Of a stretch of DNA of 64,000 bases, positions 1-8,351 are shown one piece after another. The position numbers and the translations under genes were made by a program. The stretch spans positions 186,001 through 250,000 of the forward strand of contig CALIBC010000178.1 of the NCBI GenBank assembly GCA_938045615.1, written 5' to 3'. Every line of letters starts with the position of its first letter. The stretch's first letter is position 1. This DNA is from an uncultured Clostridia bacterium. GTDB lineage: Bacteria > Bacillota > Clostridia > Peptostreptococcales > Anaerovoracaceae. The notes beneath the pieces are model-generated. The model saw nothing but the letters and a program-made list of their open reading frames with translations. It did no database searches and was not told the DNA's origin.

Positions 1-1268
1 AAGGGAGTAATTTGAAAACCAAGAAACCGAATATTTTGTTTCTGCAGCTTGAATCCTTTGTGGATCCCACTTTGTTCAAGGATATAAAGCTGTCACAGGA
101 TCCGATGCCCAACTACAGAAAGCTTATGAGGGATTATTCCTCGGGAAGTCTTACGGTTCCTGCATGCGGAGCCGGAACGGCAAATACGGAGTTTGAAATG
201 ATGACGGGGCTTTCCGTTAAGTTTTTCGGACCGGGGGAGTATCCTTTTAAGTCGATTTTGCGTGAAAAGACTATGGAGAGTGTGTCGACGGATTTGAAGG
301 CGATAGGTTATGCGGCTCATGCGGTACATAACCATCGCGGAGTGTTCTACAACAGAAACGAAGTGTTTGACAATATAGGTTACGACACATTTACTTCGCT
401 TGAATATATGAGCGATGTAGAGAAGACGCCAAAAAATTGGGCAAAAGACGATATTTTGACCTCACAGATCATGAATGCGTTGAAATCCACAAAGACGCGG
501 GATTATGTATATACGATCTCCGTTCAGGGACACGGCAAATATCCGAGCGAAAAACTCATCGTGAACCCGGTTATCAAGGTAACCAAGGCGAAAAGTGAGG
601 AAGCCAAAAACGAGTACGAGTATTATGTGAATCAGGTCTATGAAATGGACATATTCATAAAAGATCTGACCGATAAATTGGCCAAATTCAAAGAGCCCAC
701 CGTTCTTGTAATGTACGGTGATCACATTCCCGCACTTGAGATGTCGGAAGAATCCTATAAAGCCAAAGATCTATATCAGACGCAATATGTGATCTGGAGC
801 AACTTTAAGATGAAAAAGGAAAACAAGGATATCGAAGCGTATCAAATGACGGCCGATGTCATGAACCGCTTGGGAATCCATGAAGGCACGACGTTTAAAT
901 ATCATCAGAACGTAAGTCCGCGATCATCGGATTATTTGCCCGATCTGAAACTTCTGGGATATGACATGCTCTACGGAAAAGACTACATATACGGGGGATT
1001 CAATCCATTTAAGAAAAGCGGAATCAGAATGGGTGTAAAGAAAATAAAGATAGATAAGGTCGTCAACGTGGCGGGAAAGTACTACATAAAAGGACAGAAC
1101 TTCACCGAATACAGCAAGGTGACGCTTAACGGAAAAGCTCTCAAGACCACATACTTGGGACCAAGTCTGTTGGGGCTTTCTCAGGAGGTGGATCCAAATG
1201 ACGCCGCCAGAATGAAGGTGAGCCAGATAGATAAAAGTAGCAACACGATAATAAGCACGACCGAATAG
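1..1268 (+). CDS. LTA synthase-like sulfatase-family protein, 5' partial
   Basis: This is the extracellular catalytic part of a polyglycerol-phosphate-transferase-like (LtaS/alkaline phosphatase superfamily) enzyme. The frame is open to the window edge, so the usual N-terminal membrane segments probably lie upstream; the TTG at 12 is unlikely to be the true start. The visible sequence begins with PNILFLQLESF, the hallmark start of the LtaS sulfatase domain. It then shows GTANTEFEMMTG, whose Thr is the expected nucleophile, SVQGHGKYP, and the metal-binding MYGDHIPAL. After about residue 335 a small beta-rich, TIG/IPT-like tail follows (YYIKGQNFTEYSKVTLNGK), which is unusual for LtaS. Family assignment is confident; whether it makes lipoteichoic acid or another glycerol-phosphate polymer cannot be told. 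Confidence 0.85.
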   Translation, partial: GSNLKTKKPNILFLQLESFVDPTLFKDIKLSQDPMPNYRKLMRDYSSGSLTVPACGAGTANTEFEMMTGLSVKFFGPGEYPFKSILREKTMESVSTDLKAIGYAAHAVHNHRGVFYNRNEVFDNIGYDTFTSLEYMSDVEKTPKNWAKDDILTSQIMNALKSTKTRDYVYTISVQGHGKYPSEKLIVNPVIKVTKAKSEEAKNEYEYYVNQVYEMDIFIKDLTDKLAKFKEPTVLVMYGDHIPALEMSEESYKAKDLYQTQYVIWSNFKMKKENKDIEAYQMTADVMNRLGIHEGTTFKYHQNVSPRSSDYLPDLKLLGYDMLYGKDYIYGGFNPFKKSGIRMGVKKIKIDKVVNVAGKYYIKGQNFTEYSKVTLNGKALKTTYLGPSLLGLSQEVDPNDAARMKVSQIDKSSNTIISTTE

Positions 1269-1294
1269 ACGCAGAAGAAAGAGCGGTGTATTGG

Positions 1295-1828
1295 ATGAAA
1301 ATGCTGGAAACGGAAAGATTGGTCTTAAAAGCATACGGAAAAGAAGATGCAGAGGGATTATACAATTATGCGAAAAACCCCAATGTAGGGCCGCACGCAG
1401 GGTGGAAGCCGCATGAAAGTGTGGCCGAATCCCTTGAAATCATCGAAGCTATATTTATGCCTGCGCAGGCGTGGGCGATAAGACTGAAAGGTGACTCGCG
1501 CATTATAGGAACGATAGCGCTTGAAGAAGACCGGCACCGCGACGACATGTCAAAGGAGGTAGGATATTCACTTGCCGAAGACATGTGGGGACAAGGATAC
1601 ATGACAGAAGCGTGCATGGAAGTTTTGAGATTTGCTTTTGAAGAACTTGGATTGAAAATTGTGGGAATATGCACAGGTCCGCATAATCTGAGATCGCAAG
1701 GCGTGATAAAAAATTGCGGGTTTGTGTACGAGGGCAGGATAAGGAATTCGTATCACACATACACCGGTGTATACAGAGATTCTCTTTGTTATTCGATTCT
1801 AAAGGAGGAATGGGAGAAGCAATCCTGA
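1295..1828 (+). CDS. GNAT N-acetyltransferase (RimJ/RimL type)
   Basis: A 177-residue acetyl-CoA-dependent N-acetyltransferase of the RimJ/RimL branch. It begins with the family signature METERLVLK-like LETERLVLKAYG. The acetyl-CoA pyrophosphate-binding loop is visible as MWGQGYMTEA, followed by the LGLKIVGICTGPHNLRSQGVIKNCGF segment that shapes the acceptor site. A GTG at 1286 is also in frame, but the ATG at 1295 (or 1301) lies closer to normal spacing from the AGAAGAAAGAG stretch at 1272-1283. It sits 26 bases after the sulfatase gene and converges on aroB. The substrate is unknown: ribosomal protein N-termini, other proteins and small molecules are all possible for this family. Confidence 0.85.
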   Translation: MKMLETERLVLKAYGKEDAEGLYNYAKNPNVGPHAGWKPHESVAESLEIIEAIFMPAQAWAIRLKGDSRIIGTIALEEDRHRDDMSKEVGYSLAEDMWGQGYMTEACMEVLRFAFEELGLKIVGICTGPHNLRSQGVIKNCGFVYEGRIRNSYHTYTGVYRDSLCYSILKEEWEKQS

Positions 1829-1859
1829 CGTCGACACGAGGATCACTTTCCCCGACTTC

Positions 1860-2903
1860 TTAGTAAAGGCCGGCCTCAATGAATTTTTCCAATTCCGAGA
1901 GTGAAATTTTTTGCAGGCGGCACTTTCCCACAGCCTCAGGAATGACCATGGAGATGGAATTCCCTCTGATTTTTTTGTCGTTTTTGGCGTACTTGTAAAG
2001 ATCCGATGCGGTGTATGCAAGAGTGAGATCAAAGCCGCACTGCGTAAGAGTTTCTGCGAGAAAGTCCCCGGCGTCAAATTCCGTAAGACCCATACGGAAT
2101 GCGGATCGGGATTCGGCAACCATGCCCATCGCCACGGCGTGACCGTGGGAGATCCTGTATGAACTCAGTTTTTCGATACCGTGCCCTATGGTGTGTCCGA
2201 AATTCAGAAGTTGGCGCATTCCGGTGTCGCGTTCATCCGCTTCCACCACAGATTTTTTGATCGACACGCACCTTTCGATCACTTTGCCGTAATCCTTTTG
2301 GAGAACTTTATCTATAAGCGGTTTTTCCATAATCATGCCGCTTTTGATAGCTTCCGATGCGCCGTCAAGCAGGGTGGCTTCGTCGAGAGTGTTGAAAGTC
2401 GCATAATCGCAAATCACCATCGACGGCTGCCAGAAAGCACCGGCGAGATTTTTCCCGGAGATCAGATTCACTCCTGTTTTGCCACCTACCGACGAGTCCA
2501 CCGCTGCCAGATAAGTGGTTGGAATCTGTATATAATCTATACCGCGAAGATAGGTTGCGGCGGCAAAGCCGGAAAGATCCCCGACTACACCGCCTCCCAG
2601 AGCGATGATCAGATCCGACCTTGAGAAAGCCTCTTCCGCCATTGATTCCAGTATGTTTGAGTAGGTTGAGACATTCTTGGAATGCTCACCTTCCGGAAAA
2701 ACAACCTTTGTCGTCGTATAGCCATTATCGGCAAGAGATGTTATTACAGTATCGGCATACAAAGTGTTGACCCTGCTGTCCGTAACCAAGCAAACCTTGC
2801 AGGGTTTGATGCATTCCCGTATAAATTCCCCGCAACTTTGCAGGATATCATGACCGATCAGGATATCATAAGTTCTTTCGGTTGTTACAGTAAAACGTTC
2901 CAT
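1860..2903 (-). CDS. aroB: 3-dehydroquinate synthase
   Basis: Second enzyme of the shikimate pathway: converts DAHP to 3-dehydroquinate using NAD+ and a divalent metal in the cytoplasm. It is 347 residues, normal for AroB. Visible motifs are the NAD-binding GGGVVGDLSGFAAATYLRG, PTTYLAAVDSSVGGKTGVN, and metal-binding residues in the helical domain (EAIKSG, NFGHTIGHGIE, SHGHAVAMGM). An upstream ATG at 2981 is in frame, but MERFTVTTERTY at 2903 is preceded by AAAGGAG at proper distance and matches the family start. It is encoded alone on the minus strand, head to head with the SanA-like gene; no other aro genes are in the window. Confidence 0.95.
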   Translation of the reverse strand: MERFTVTTERTYDILIGHDILQSCGEFIRECIKPCKVCLVTDSRVNTLYADTVITSLADNGYTTTKVVFPEGEHSKNVSTYSNILESMAEEAFSRSDLIIALGGGVVGDLSGFAAATYLRGIDYIQIPTTYLAAVDSSVGGKTGVNLISGKNLAGAFWQPSMVICDYATFNTLDEATLLDGASEAIKSGMIMEKPLIDKVLQKDYGKVIERCVSIKKSVVEADERDTGMRQLLNFGHTIGHGIEKLSSYRISHGHAVAMGMVAESRSAFRMGLTEFDAGDFLAETLTQCGFDLTLAYTASDLYKYAKNDKKIRGNSISMVIPEAVGKCRLQKISLSELEKFIEAGLY

Positions 2904-3001
2904 ATCCGGCTCCTTTGGATGAACACAAACATATGCTATAATCCCCAGTGAAGATGAGATGATTTTAACACAGTTTATCAACGTTTGTAAAATGTGAAGA
3001 T

Positions 3002-3706
3002 ATGAAAAGATTTAAAACGCTTAAAGTGATTATCGCCTTGCTTTTGTTAGCCGTTGCGACCGTTGTGGGTACGAGCGCTTACATCGTCAAGGTGGAAAAA
3101 GTGAATATTGTGGGAACGGTCAGAGAGAAAACCTCCCTTTTTTCTTCGTCCGAAAGAAAAGAACTGTCCGAGATCAGGCCGGATTGCATAATGGTGTTGG
3201 GATGTGGGATAAAGGATGAAGAAACGCCGTCGGGACTGCTTAAAGACAGGTTGGATGCCGCTGTCTCGCTTTATATAAAGGGCGTCGCCCCAAAGCTTCT
3301 GATGACCGGAGACAACGGAAGCTTGTCGCACAATGAGATTCATGTGATGCTTAACTATGCGATTGATATGGGAGTCCCGAAGAATGATATTTTCTGCGAT
3401 CATGCGGGATTTTCCACATATGAGTCCATGTATCGTGCAAAGACGATCTTCAAAGTTAAAAGAATGGTTGTCGTCACACAGCAATATCACATGTACAGAG
3501 CGCTGTACATCGCGGATAAACTTGGAATAAAGGTAAAGGGCGCCGCATCGGAGCAGAGGAGGCACGACGGATATCGTAGCCGCATGATCAGAGAGATACT
3601 TGCGCGCTCCAAAGATTTTGTGAAATGCCTGTATAAGCCTGCGGCCACGTACGGAGGAAAGGCGATCCCTGTTTCCGGTAATGGGATACCAAGTCACGGC
3701 GAGTGA
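3002..3706 (+). CDS. SanA/YdcF-like membrane protein (DUF218)
   Basis: A 234-residue protein with one N-terminal membrane segment (about residues 8-28) and an extracytoplasmic DUF218 domain, as in SanA/ElyC/YdcF proteins linked to envelope integrity and vancomycin tolerance in other bacteria. The diagnostic pieces are DCIMVLGCGIKDEETPSG near residue 60, KLLMTGDNG, STYESMYRAKTIF, and VVTQQYHMYRALYIADKLG. The C-terminus is short and polar. It is divergent from aroB with a promoter-sized gap of 98 bases and ends before a bidirectional hairpin at 3770-3793. Enzymatic activity of the family is not established, so function is given only at family level. Confidence 0.85.
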   Translation: MKRFKTLKVIIALLLLAVATVVGTSAYIVKVEKVNIVGTVREKTSLFSSSERKELSEIRPDCIMVLGCGIKDEETPSGLLKDRLDAAVSLYIKGVAPKLLMTGDNGSLSHNEIHVMLNYAIDMGVPKNDIFCDHAGFSTYESMYRAKTIFKVKRMVVVTQQYHMYRALYIADKLGIKVKGAASEQRRHDGYRSRMIREILARSKDFVKCLYKPAATYGGKAIPVSGNGIPSHGE

Positions 3707-3769
3707 ACATATTGCGAGTAAATACGCTGCGAGAGAACACACACACCGAATGAACATACTGAAAAAAGA

Positions 3770-3798
3770 GACACCCCCAATTACGGAGGTGCCTTTTT
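3770..3798. terminator. Bidirectional terminator between sanA-like gene and trxA
   Basis: GACACCCCC at 3770-3778 pairs with GGAGGTGCC at 3785-3793 with two G-U/A-C irregularities. A T5 tract follows on the plus strand and an A-rich run (TTTTTTC on the minus strand) lies on the other side, so it can serve both converging genes. Confidence 0.75.
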
Positions 3799-3815
3799 CT
3801 TTGTTTTGACGGAGA

Positions 3816-4130
3816 TTACAGATTATGCTTCTTGATCAATTCATCCTTTGGATAAGCACCCAAAAGTTTTGACTTTAGCTGACCGTTTTCAACGACCATA
3901 GTCACGGGGATACTCATGACGCCGAACTTCTGAGCCAGTTCAGGTTCCTCATCAATATTGATCTTGCCGAATTTCATTTTGTCACCGTAATCGCCCGAAA
4001 GCTCTTCGACGGTCGGCATGAGCTGTGTACAGAATCCGCACCACGGAGCCCAAAAATCCAGAAATACAGGCTTATCCGACTTCAAAACTTCTTTTTCAAA
4101 ACTGTCTTTTGTGATTTCAATCATTTTCAT
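3816..4130 (-). CDS. trxA: Thioredoxin
   Basis: A 104-residue cytosolic dithiol reductase. The active site is WAPWCGFC, with CGFC instead of the common CGPC; a non-Pro second position changes redox potential in related thioredoxins. The cis-proline is in the expected SIPVTMVV segment, and the central KINIDEEPELAQKFGV strand is typical. Start choice is between ATG 4130 and ATG 4124; both follow an AAGAGGAAA stretch. It lies 17 bases downstream of plsC and could be co-transcribed with it. No thioredoxin reductase gene is in the window. Confidence 0.93.
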   Translation of the reverse strand: MKMIEITKDSFEKEVLKSDKPVFLDFWAPWCGFCTQLMPTVEELSGDYGDKMKFGKINIDEEPELAQKFGVMSIPVTMVVENGQLKSKLLGAYPKDELIKKHNL

Positions 4131-4147
4131 TTCCTCTTTTCTTTTAC

Positions 4148-4909
4148 CTATTGTGGCTCTTGATATCTGTGTTGTTCCGAGGATCCGGTTATTGCAGATC
4201 GGATGGTTTCCTCGATATCTTTGGTGACCTGCGTAAGCTCTTTTCGACTTAATCCTTCGGTGTCGACAGGAGGATGTATGGTCACGCTTGCGTGAGTACC
4301 TTTGACACAGTAGCCTTTTTCTTCAAAAAGCTGGTACGAACCATTGATAGTAATCGGTACGATAGTTGCTTTAGCCATGGTGGCGAGCTTGAAACTGCCT
4401 GCTTTGAAAGGTGACATTTTAGAACCCTTGCTTCTCGTTCCTTCAGGGAATATTGCTAAATTATAGCCTGATTTCAAGTGTTCCGCACCTTTAGACAGAG
4501 ATTTCAGAGCGTCTTTCGGATTTTTACGTCGTATGAAATATCCGCCTATAGCTTTGATCCATCTGCCAAAGTAAGGAACTTTTTCAAGAGAATCTTTTGC
4601 GATAAAGCCCACTTGCTTGCCTCGCAGAGCTAGAAACAATATCATAATATCCCCATACCCCTGATGGTTGGAAATAAACACAAGACCGTTTTTTTCGGGA
4701 ATATTTTCCCGCCCGTGCACATCCACGTTCAGCCGGAAACGTGTGGCCATGTCATGCGCCCAGTCGTAGGAGGCTTCTATGATCAATTCCTTTTCAGCCT
4801 TGCTGTCACCGGCTTCCACCGCTTTTTCTATTTCCCTTATATTTTTGTTAAAACCTCTTACCGATGTGATCACCTGTATCAAGGCAGGTATATTGTTCAA
4901 TTTCCCCAT
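4148..4909 (-). CDS. plsC: 1-acyl-sn-glycerol-3-phosphate acyltransferase
   Basis: Transfers an acyl chain to lysophosphatidic acid to make phosphatidic acid at the inner membrane face. The 253-residue protein carries the four PlsC blocks: SNHQGYGDIMI (the H-x4-D catalytic pair), KVPYFGRWIKAIGGYFIRR, IFPEGTRSKG, and TIVPITINGSYQLF. The N-terminal region (about residues 1-60) has a helical stretch rather than a clear long membrane helix. It is likely transcribed with trxA downstream. Substrate preference cannot be read from sequence. Confidence 0.92.
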   Translation of the reverse strand: MGKLNNIPALIQVITSVRGFNKNIREIEKAVEAGDSKAEKELIIEASYDWAHDMATRFRLNVDVHGRENIPEKNGLVFISNHQGYGDIMILFLALRGKQVGFIAKDSLEKVPYFGRWIKAIGGYFIRRKNPKDALKSLSKGAEHLKSGYNLAIFPEGTRSKGSKMSPFKAGSFKLATMAKATIVPITINGSYQLFEEKGYCVKGTHASVTIHPPVDTEGLSRKELTQVTKDIEETIRSAITGSSEQHRYQEPQ

Positions 4910-5119
4910 TTTGTGTCAGTCCCTCCGGATCTCTGTGCATATGTTTGTTGTCCTATTATTCTACCATCCTTGGAAAGGGCGTCAAGTTTTTTGGAAAAGA
5001 GATCGGGAATTGCAACATCCGCAGGGCAAAGAGTTTTAAAATAAGGAAAACGGGCTTGCAAAAGAGTGAAAACCTCGTGAAAAAAGTTTCTTGCGATGGC
5101 ATTTTACGAATAAGAATAG

Positions 5120-5125
5120 TATAAT
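5120..5125 (+). promoter_or_regulatory. Candidate -10 box for ybjQ-PAP2-rub-hrb cluster
   Basis: TATAAT lies 55 bases upstream of the YbjQ-like start. No well-spaced -35 is visible (TTGCGA at 5091 is 23 bases away), so the call is tentative. Confidence 0.4.
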
Positions 5126-5179
5126 GTGGGGGATATCGAAAATCATTGATTTTAGCTCAACAGCCAAAGGAGAATAAGC

Positions 5180-5491
5180 ATGAAACTAATCAATTTGAAT
5201 TATATCCCGGGTCAGGATTTTGAAGTGCTGGGATTGGTGAAAGGGAACACGGTTCAGTCCAAAAACATAGGCAGGGATATAGGCGCAGGTCTTAAGAATA
5301 TATTAGGGGGCGAAATATCAAGTTACACGGAAATGCTACAGGATGCAAGGCAGGTTGCGACGCAGAGGATGATCGACGAAGCTGAAGCCCTTGGTGCCGA
5401 TGCCGTGATCAATGTGAGATTCGCAAGTTCGGCCATAATGCAGGCAGCTGCCGAGATTATTGCATACGGAACAGCGGTAAAGTTTAAGTAG
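5180..5491 (+). CDS. YbjQ-like UPF0145 family protein
   Basis: A 103-residue protein of the YbjQ/UPF0145 family, which folds as a pentameric ring related to heavy-metal-binding domains; its role is unknown. The family signature is visible: EVLGLVKGNTV near the start, GRDIGAGLKNILGGEISSYTEML-like residues around 36-55, then AEALGADAVINVRF and the closing AYGTAVKF. The start is supported by AAAGGAG at 5167-5173. It is followed 27 bases later by a PAP2 phosphatase and may share its transcript. Confidence 0.88.
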   Translation: MKLINLNYIPGQDFEVLGLVKGNTVQSKNIGRDIGAGLKNILGGEISSYTEMLQDARQVATQRMIDEAEALGADAVINVRFASSAIMQAAAEIIAYGTAVKFK

Positions 5492-5518
5492 CACTTGTCG
5501 AGATTGAGGGCAATAAAG

Positions 5519-6181
5519 ATGGATATCCCTTCCAACGGGGCAGGTAAAATAAAATATGTATATAGAATATGCTTAATGCTTGCGGGATTGGGGCTGTTTG
5601 TCTTCATAGGGTATGCAGTTTCGACGGGCGACAGCAAACCTTTTGATTATGCTTTGCGCCATGGGATATATCGGATGCGCTCAAGTGTGCTGGATGATAT
5701 CCTGATTCCCGTAACGTATATGGGAAATCCAATGACGATAATTTCCGTGATTGTGGTGCTGATTCTAATTCCCGCCACGAGAAAGAATATCGGCTTGCCG
5801 ACAGCGATAACGGGCGTTGTCGTGGTCGTGTTTTATAAGATCCTGAAGACTTCGTTTGCAAGACCGAGGCCGGAAGAGGTATACCGTCTTATACAGCAAG
5901 GGGGATTCTCTTTTCCCAGTGGGCACTCAATGAACGGAATTTTTTGCTATGGGATGATAATATTCCTTCTAAGGAGATATTGCAAAGACAGAAGAAGCGC
6001 CAATATACTCACGGCGGTGCTCGGCGTACTCATAGTGTGCATTGGATTCAGCCGTGTGTATGTGGGTGTTCACTACCCGACGGATGTTATCGGAGGACTT
6101 TCATTGGGTCTGGCCTGTTTAATGGCGGTGACCTTGGGAATAGATATAGTGACACACAAAAAAAGAATCATGAAGAAATAA
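5519..6181 (+). CDS. PAP2-family membrane phosphatase
   Basis: A 220-residue integral membrane phosphatase acting on lipid phosphates such as undecaprenyl pyrophosphate or phosphatidic acid. All three PAP2 motifs are present: KTSFARPRP, PSGHSMNG and SRVYVGVHYPTDVIGG, with five to six hydrophobic segments between them. The in-frame TTG at 5495 is a poorer start than ATG 5519, which follows GAGGG at 5506-5510. The family includes BcrC-like undecaprenyl pyrophosphatases, but the sequence alone does not fix the substrate. The rubredoxin gene follows after 12 bases. Confidence 0.9.
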   Translation: MDIPSNGAGKIKYVYRICLMLAGLGLFVFIGYAVSTGDSKPFDYALRHGIYRMRSSVLDDILIPVTYMGNPMTIISVIVVLILIPATRKNIGLPTAITGVVVVVFYKILKTSFARPRPEEVYRLIQQGGFSFPSGHSMNGIFCYGMIIFLLRRYCKDRRSANILTAVLGVLIVCIGFSRVYVGVHYPTDVIGGLSLGLACLMAVTLGIDIVTHKKRIMKK

Positions 6182-6193
6182 GGAGGAAATGTT

Positions 6194-6352
6194 ATGAGCG
6201 TATATGTATGTGGTGCTTGTGGATGGGAATATGACCCTGAAGTGGGCGATCCGGATAACGGAATTGCACCCGGAACGAAATTTGAAGATCTTCCGGACGA
6301 TTTTGAGTGTCCGCTGTGCGGCATGGGCAAAGCAGTCTTCAAGGAGAAATAG
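6194..6352 (+). CDS. Rubredoxin
   Basis: A 52-residue iron-only electron carrier. It encodes MSVYVCGACGWEYDPEVGD and later PDDFECPLCGMGKAVF, giving the two CxxCG knuckles that hold one Fe. A Phe replaces the Trp usually found just before the second knuckle. The start has AGGAGGAAA immediately upstream (6181-6189). The stop is three bases before hrb, so the two are translated together. In acetogens, rubredoxin with Hrb passes electrons to flavodiiron protein or rubrerythrin to remove oxygen and peroxide; neither partner is in this window. Confidence 0.93.
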   Translation: MSVYVCGACGWEYDPEVGDPDNGIAPGTKFEDLPDDFECPLCGMGKAVFKEK

Positions 6353-6355
6353 AAC

Positions 6356-6946
6356 ATGAGTGCAATATTCAAATTGACATACGGGCTATTTGTTCTTTCC
6401 GCAAAGGATGGCGACAAGGATAACGGTTGTATCATAAATACGGCACTTCAAGTCACAGACTCGCCTTTGCAGTTGTCGATAACCCTGAACAAAGCGAACT
6501 ATACCCACGACATGATTAAAAACACGGGCAAGTTCAACCTGTCGGTTTTGTCGCAGGAAGCGCCTTTTTCCATTTTTCAACACTTCGGTATGCAGTCGGG
6601 AAAAGACGTTAATAAATTCGACGGTGAGGTTTTACGCACCTCTAACGGAATAGCTTACGTAGAGGAGGCTACCAATGCGGTGCTTTCCATTGATGTAAAT
6701 AAGACGGTTGATGTCGGTACACACACGATTTTCATTGGCGAGGTCACGGAAGAAAAAATTCTTTCCGATGTTCCGTCAGCTTCATATCAGTACTATTTCG
6801 ACCACATCAAGCCAAAGCCTGAGCAGAAGAAAAAGGGCTATGTCTGCAAGATTTGCGGTTATGTTTATGAGGGCGATGAGCTTCCGGAAGACTTTATTTG
6901 CCCTGTATGTAAGCATGGCGCAATAGATTTTGAGCCTCTTGAATAA
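6356..6946 (+). CDS. hrb: Flavin reductase-rubredoxin fusion (high-molecular-weight rubredoxin)
   Basis: A 196-residue two-domain redox protein. Residues 1-150 form a flavin reductase-like FMN-binding domain (start FKLTYGLFVLSAKDGDKDNGC, with LNKANYTHDMI and FNLSVLSQEAPF). Residues 158-196 are a rubredoxin domain: GYVCKICGYVYEGDELPEDFICPVCKHG. This matches NAD(P)H:rubredoxin oxidoreductase Hrb of Moorella, which feeds electrons to oxygen-detoxifying flavodiiron proteins. The ribosome binding site is the AAGGAG within the end of the rubredoxin gene. The rubredoxin-Hrb pairing points to oxidative stress defence in an anaerobe. Confidence 0.9.
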   Translation: MSAIFKLTYGLFVLSAKDGDKDNGCIINTALQVTDSPLQLSITLNKANYTHDMIKNTGKFNLSVLSQEAPFSIFQHFGMQSGKDVNKFDGEVLRTSNGIAYVEEATNAVLSIDVNKTVDVGTHTIFIGEVTEEKILSDVPSASYQYYFDHIKPKPEQKKKGYVCKICGYVYEGDELPEDFICPVCKHGAIDFEPLE

Positions 6947-6988
6947 GCGAAAAATACAAACGGAAAAAGCAAATAGAGAACAAAATAA

Positions 6989-7088
6989 AAAACCCCCGAA
7001 TGGGAAGGTGCGGCTTGTCGCAAACAAGAATTGCCGGATAGGATTTCGAGTTTGCAAGCATGGGTACGCACCTCCACAAGGGGGTTTT
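6989..7088. other. Long rod-like inverted repeat between convergent genes
   Basis: AAAACCCCC (6989-6997) pairs with GGGGGTTTT (7080-7088), and AGGTGCG (7006-7012) with CGCACCT (7067-7073). Inside these, GCTT plus GCAAAC (7013-7016, 7020-7025) pairs with GTTTGC plus AAGC (7050-7059). Poly-T follows on both strands (T6 on minus). It can act as a bidirectional terminator for hrb and the secreted-protein gene, but is far longer than needed, so a structured RNA is possible. Bases 7089-7204 show nothing else. Confidence 0.6.
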
Positions 7089-7204
7089 AAAGTTGCTTAT
7101 TTTGTTAAGCTTAAACCTCGGCGCCATCCGATCTCAGCGTCTACCCTTATTCCGGAGCTTGTCCGCCGGATTGCCGGAAACTTTGCGCAGGGGAGCGGTG
7201 CAAT

Positions 7205-8068
7205 TTATTTGACTTTAAGAGTATATACACCGGAAGATTTTTTATATGGCTGAACCTTGATGGTACCGTTTACTTGGCGAACCTTTCCGTGCAGACTCAA
7301 TTTGAGAGTTCTTACATTGTAGCCGCGACCGACGGTAGTGGTCATCTTGTAATTTCTGAAGCCGTATGCCTTTGCTTTTACAGTGACACGGATCCTGTCA
7401 TCGGTTTGAGCCACAAATGAAACCTTGACCTTCTTTCCGCGTTTGCTGAACTTGTAGTATCTTGCCTTGCCTTTCTTTACCACAAAACCCTTACGCGCTT
7501 TGTTCTTTTTGATTTTAGCGGCCTTGCGTTCGGATTTACCGGCTTTTCCGGTAAACTTGACAGGACTGATGTAAACCTTATTGTAGTAGTTTCTGTCACC
7601 GTTTACGGAGTTGATCTGCGTTCCGTATCCGGAAACCTTGATCGTATAGGTTTTCCCCTTTTTTACCCCGTAAGTTATGTTCTTCATCCAGTCATAGCTC
7701 GCATTGTAGTTTACGTATTGCGGATCCGAACCGTTAACGGAAACGTAGGTCGACGTAAGCGTCGAGATGTTCAGCGCACCTGAAGTGGCAGGTTTTATAA
7801 CAAAGAATGTATCTCTTTTGTTATAGTCTGCGGCGTAGTTGATCAGCACGTTGGTCTTGCCGCTGACGGAAAGAGTGCCTCCCGCATTTACGCTTGTCTC
7901 GGTGGGCGTTGAATCCTGCAGGGCAAAGCCGTCTGTGGCAGCAGGATTCGACGTGGAAGCCTTGTCTGCGTCAAAACTCGCACCGAAAACTGTTCCCGCT
8001 CCCATGAAGGAGAAAGATACTGCCAGAGAAAGTGTTAAAAGTAGCATTGTGATTTTTTTCTTTTTCAT
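7205..8068 (-). CDS. Secreted basic protein of unknown function
   Basis: A 287-residue exported protein. Residues 1-30 form a signal peptide (KKKKITMLLLTLSLAVSFSF, then a GTVFGA-type cleavage site). The next 130 residues are Ser/Thr/Asn-rich. From residue 175 on the protein is strongly basic (repeated K/R clusters such as ERKAAKIKKNKARKG) and ends in a beta-rich segment, KARYYKFSKRGKKVKVSF ... GVYTLKVK. That layout resembles the pre-peptidase C-terminal type of beta sandwich, though this is only a resemblance. The basic tail could bind anionic wall polymers. It converges on hrb; its promoter must lie in 8069-8351. No family is claimed. Confidence 0.8.
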   Translation of the reverse strand: MKKKKITMLLLTLSLAVSFSFMGAGTVFGASFDADKASTSNPAATDGFALQDSTPTETSVNAGGTLSVSGKTNVLINYAADYNKRDTFFVIKPATSGALNISTLTSTYVSVNGSDPQYVNYNASYDWMKNITYGVKKGKTYTIKVSGYGTQINSVNGDRNYYNKVYISPVKFTGKAGKSERKAAKIKKNKARKGFVVKKGKARYYKFSKRGKKVKVSFVAQTDDRIRVTVKAKAYGFRNYKMTTTVGRGYNVRTLKLSLHGKVRQVNGTIKVQPYKKSSGVYTLKVK

Positions 8069-8255
8069 GATAAATTCTTCCTTTCACTTATGATAAATAT
8101 TGAGAAAAGCGAGAAAAAATATACTCACTTGTCATCTCATACAGTATATATAAAAACGGGCCGGAAGAAAAGGGTTTTGCAGAAAGAAAAAGAATTAAGA
8201 TTTTTTGATGGCGGGGCTTATGCATAAAATATTTGTAATTGTATTTAATCTGGAT

Positions 8256-8277
8256 TATAGTGTCATATATAGTGTCA
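8256..8277 (+). repeat. Two 10-bp direct repeats, candidate operator
   Basis: TATAGTGTCA occurs at 8256-8265 and again at 8268-8277, a 12-bp period, about 75 bases before the helicase start in the gap shared with the divergent secreted-protein gene. It may be an operator or part of a promoter. Apart from this, 8069-8351 holds only AT-rich sequence. Confidence 0.4.
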
Positions 8278-8351
8278 ATAGAGACCGAGGTCGCCATGAA
8301 AAATTCGAGCGGATCGATTTCGAATAGGGTGTTGAGAGGAGAAAAGGGAAC

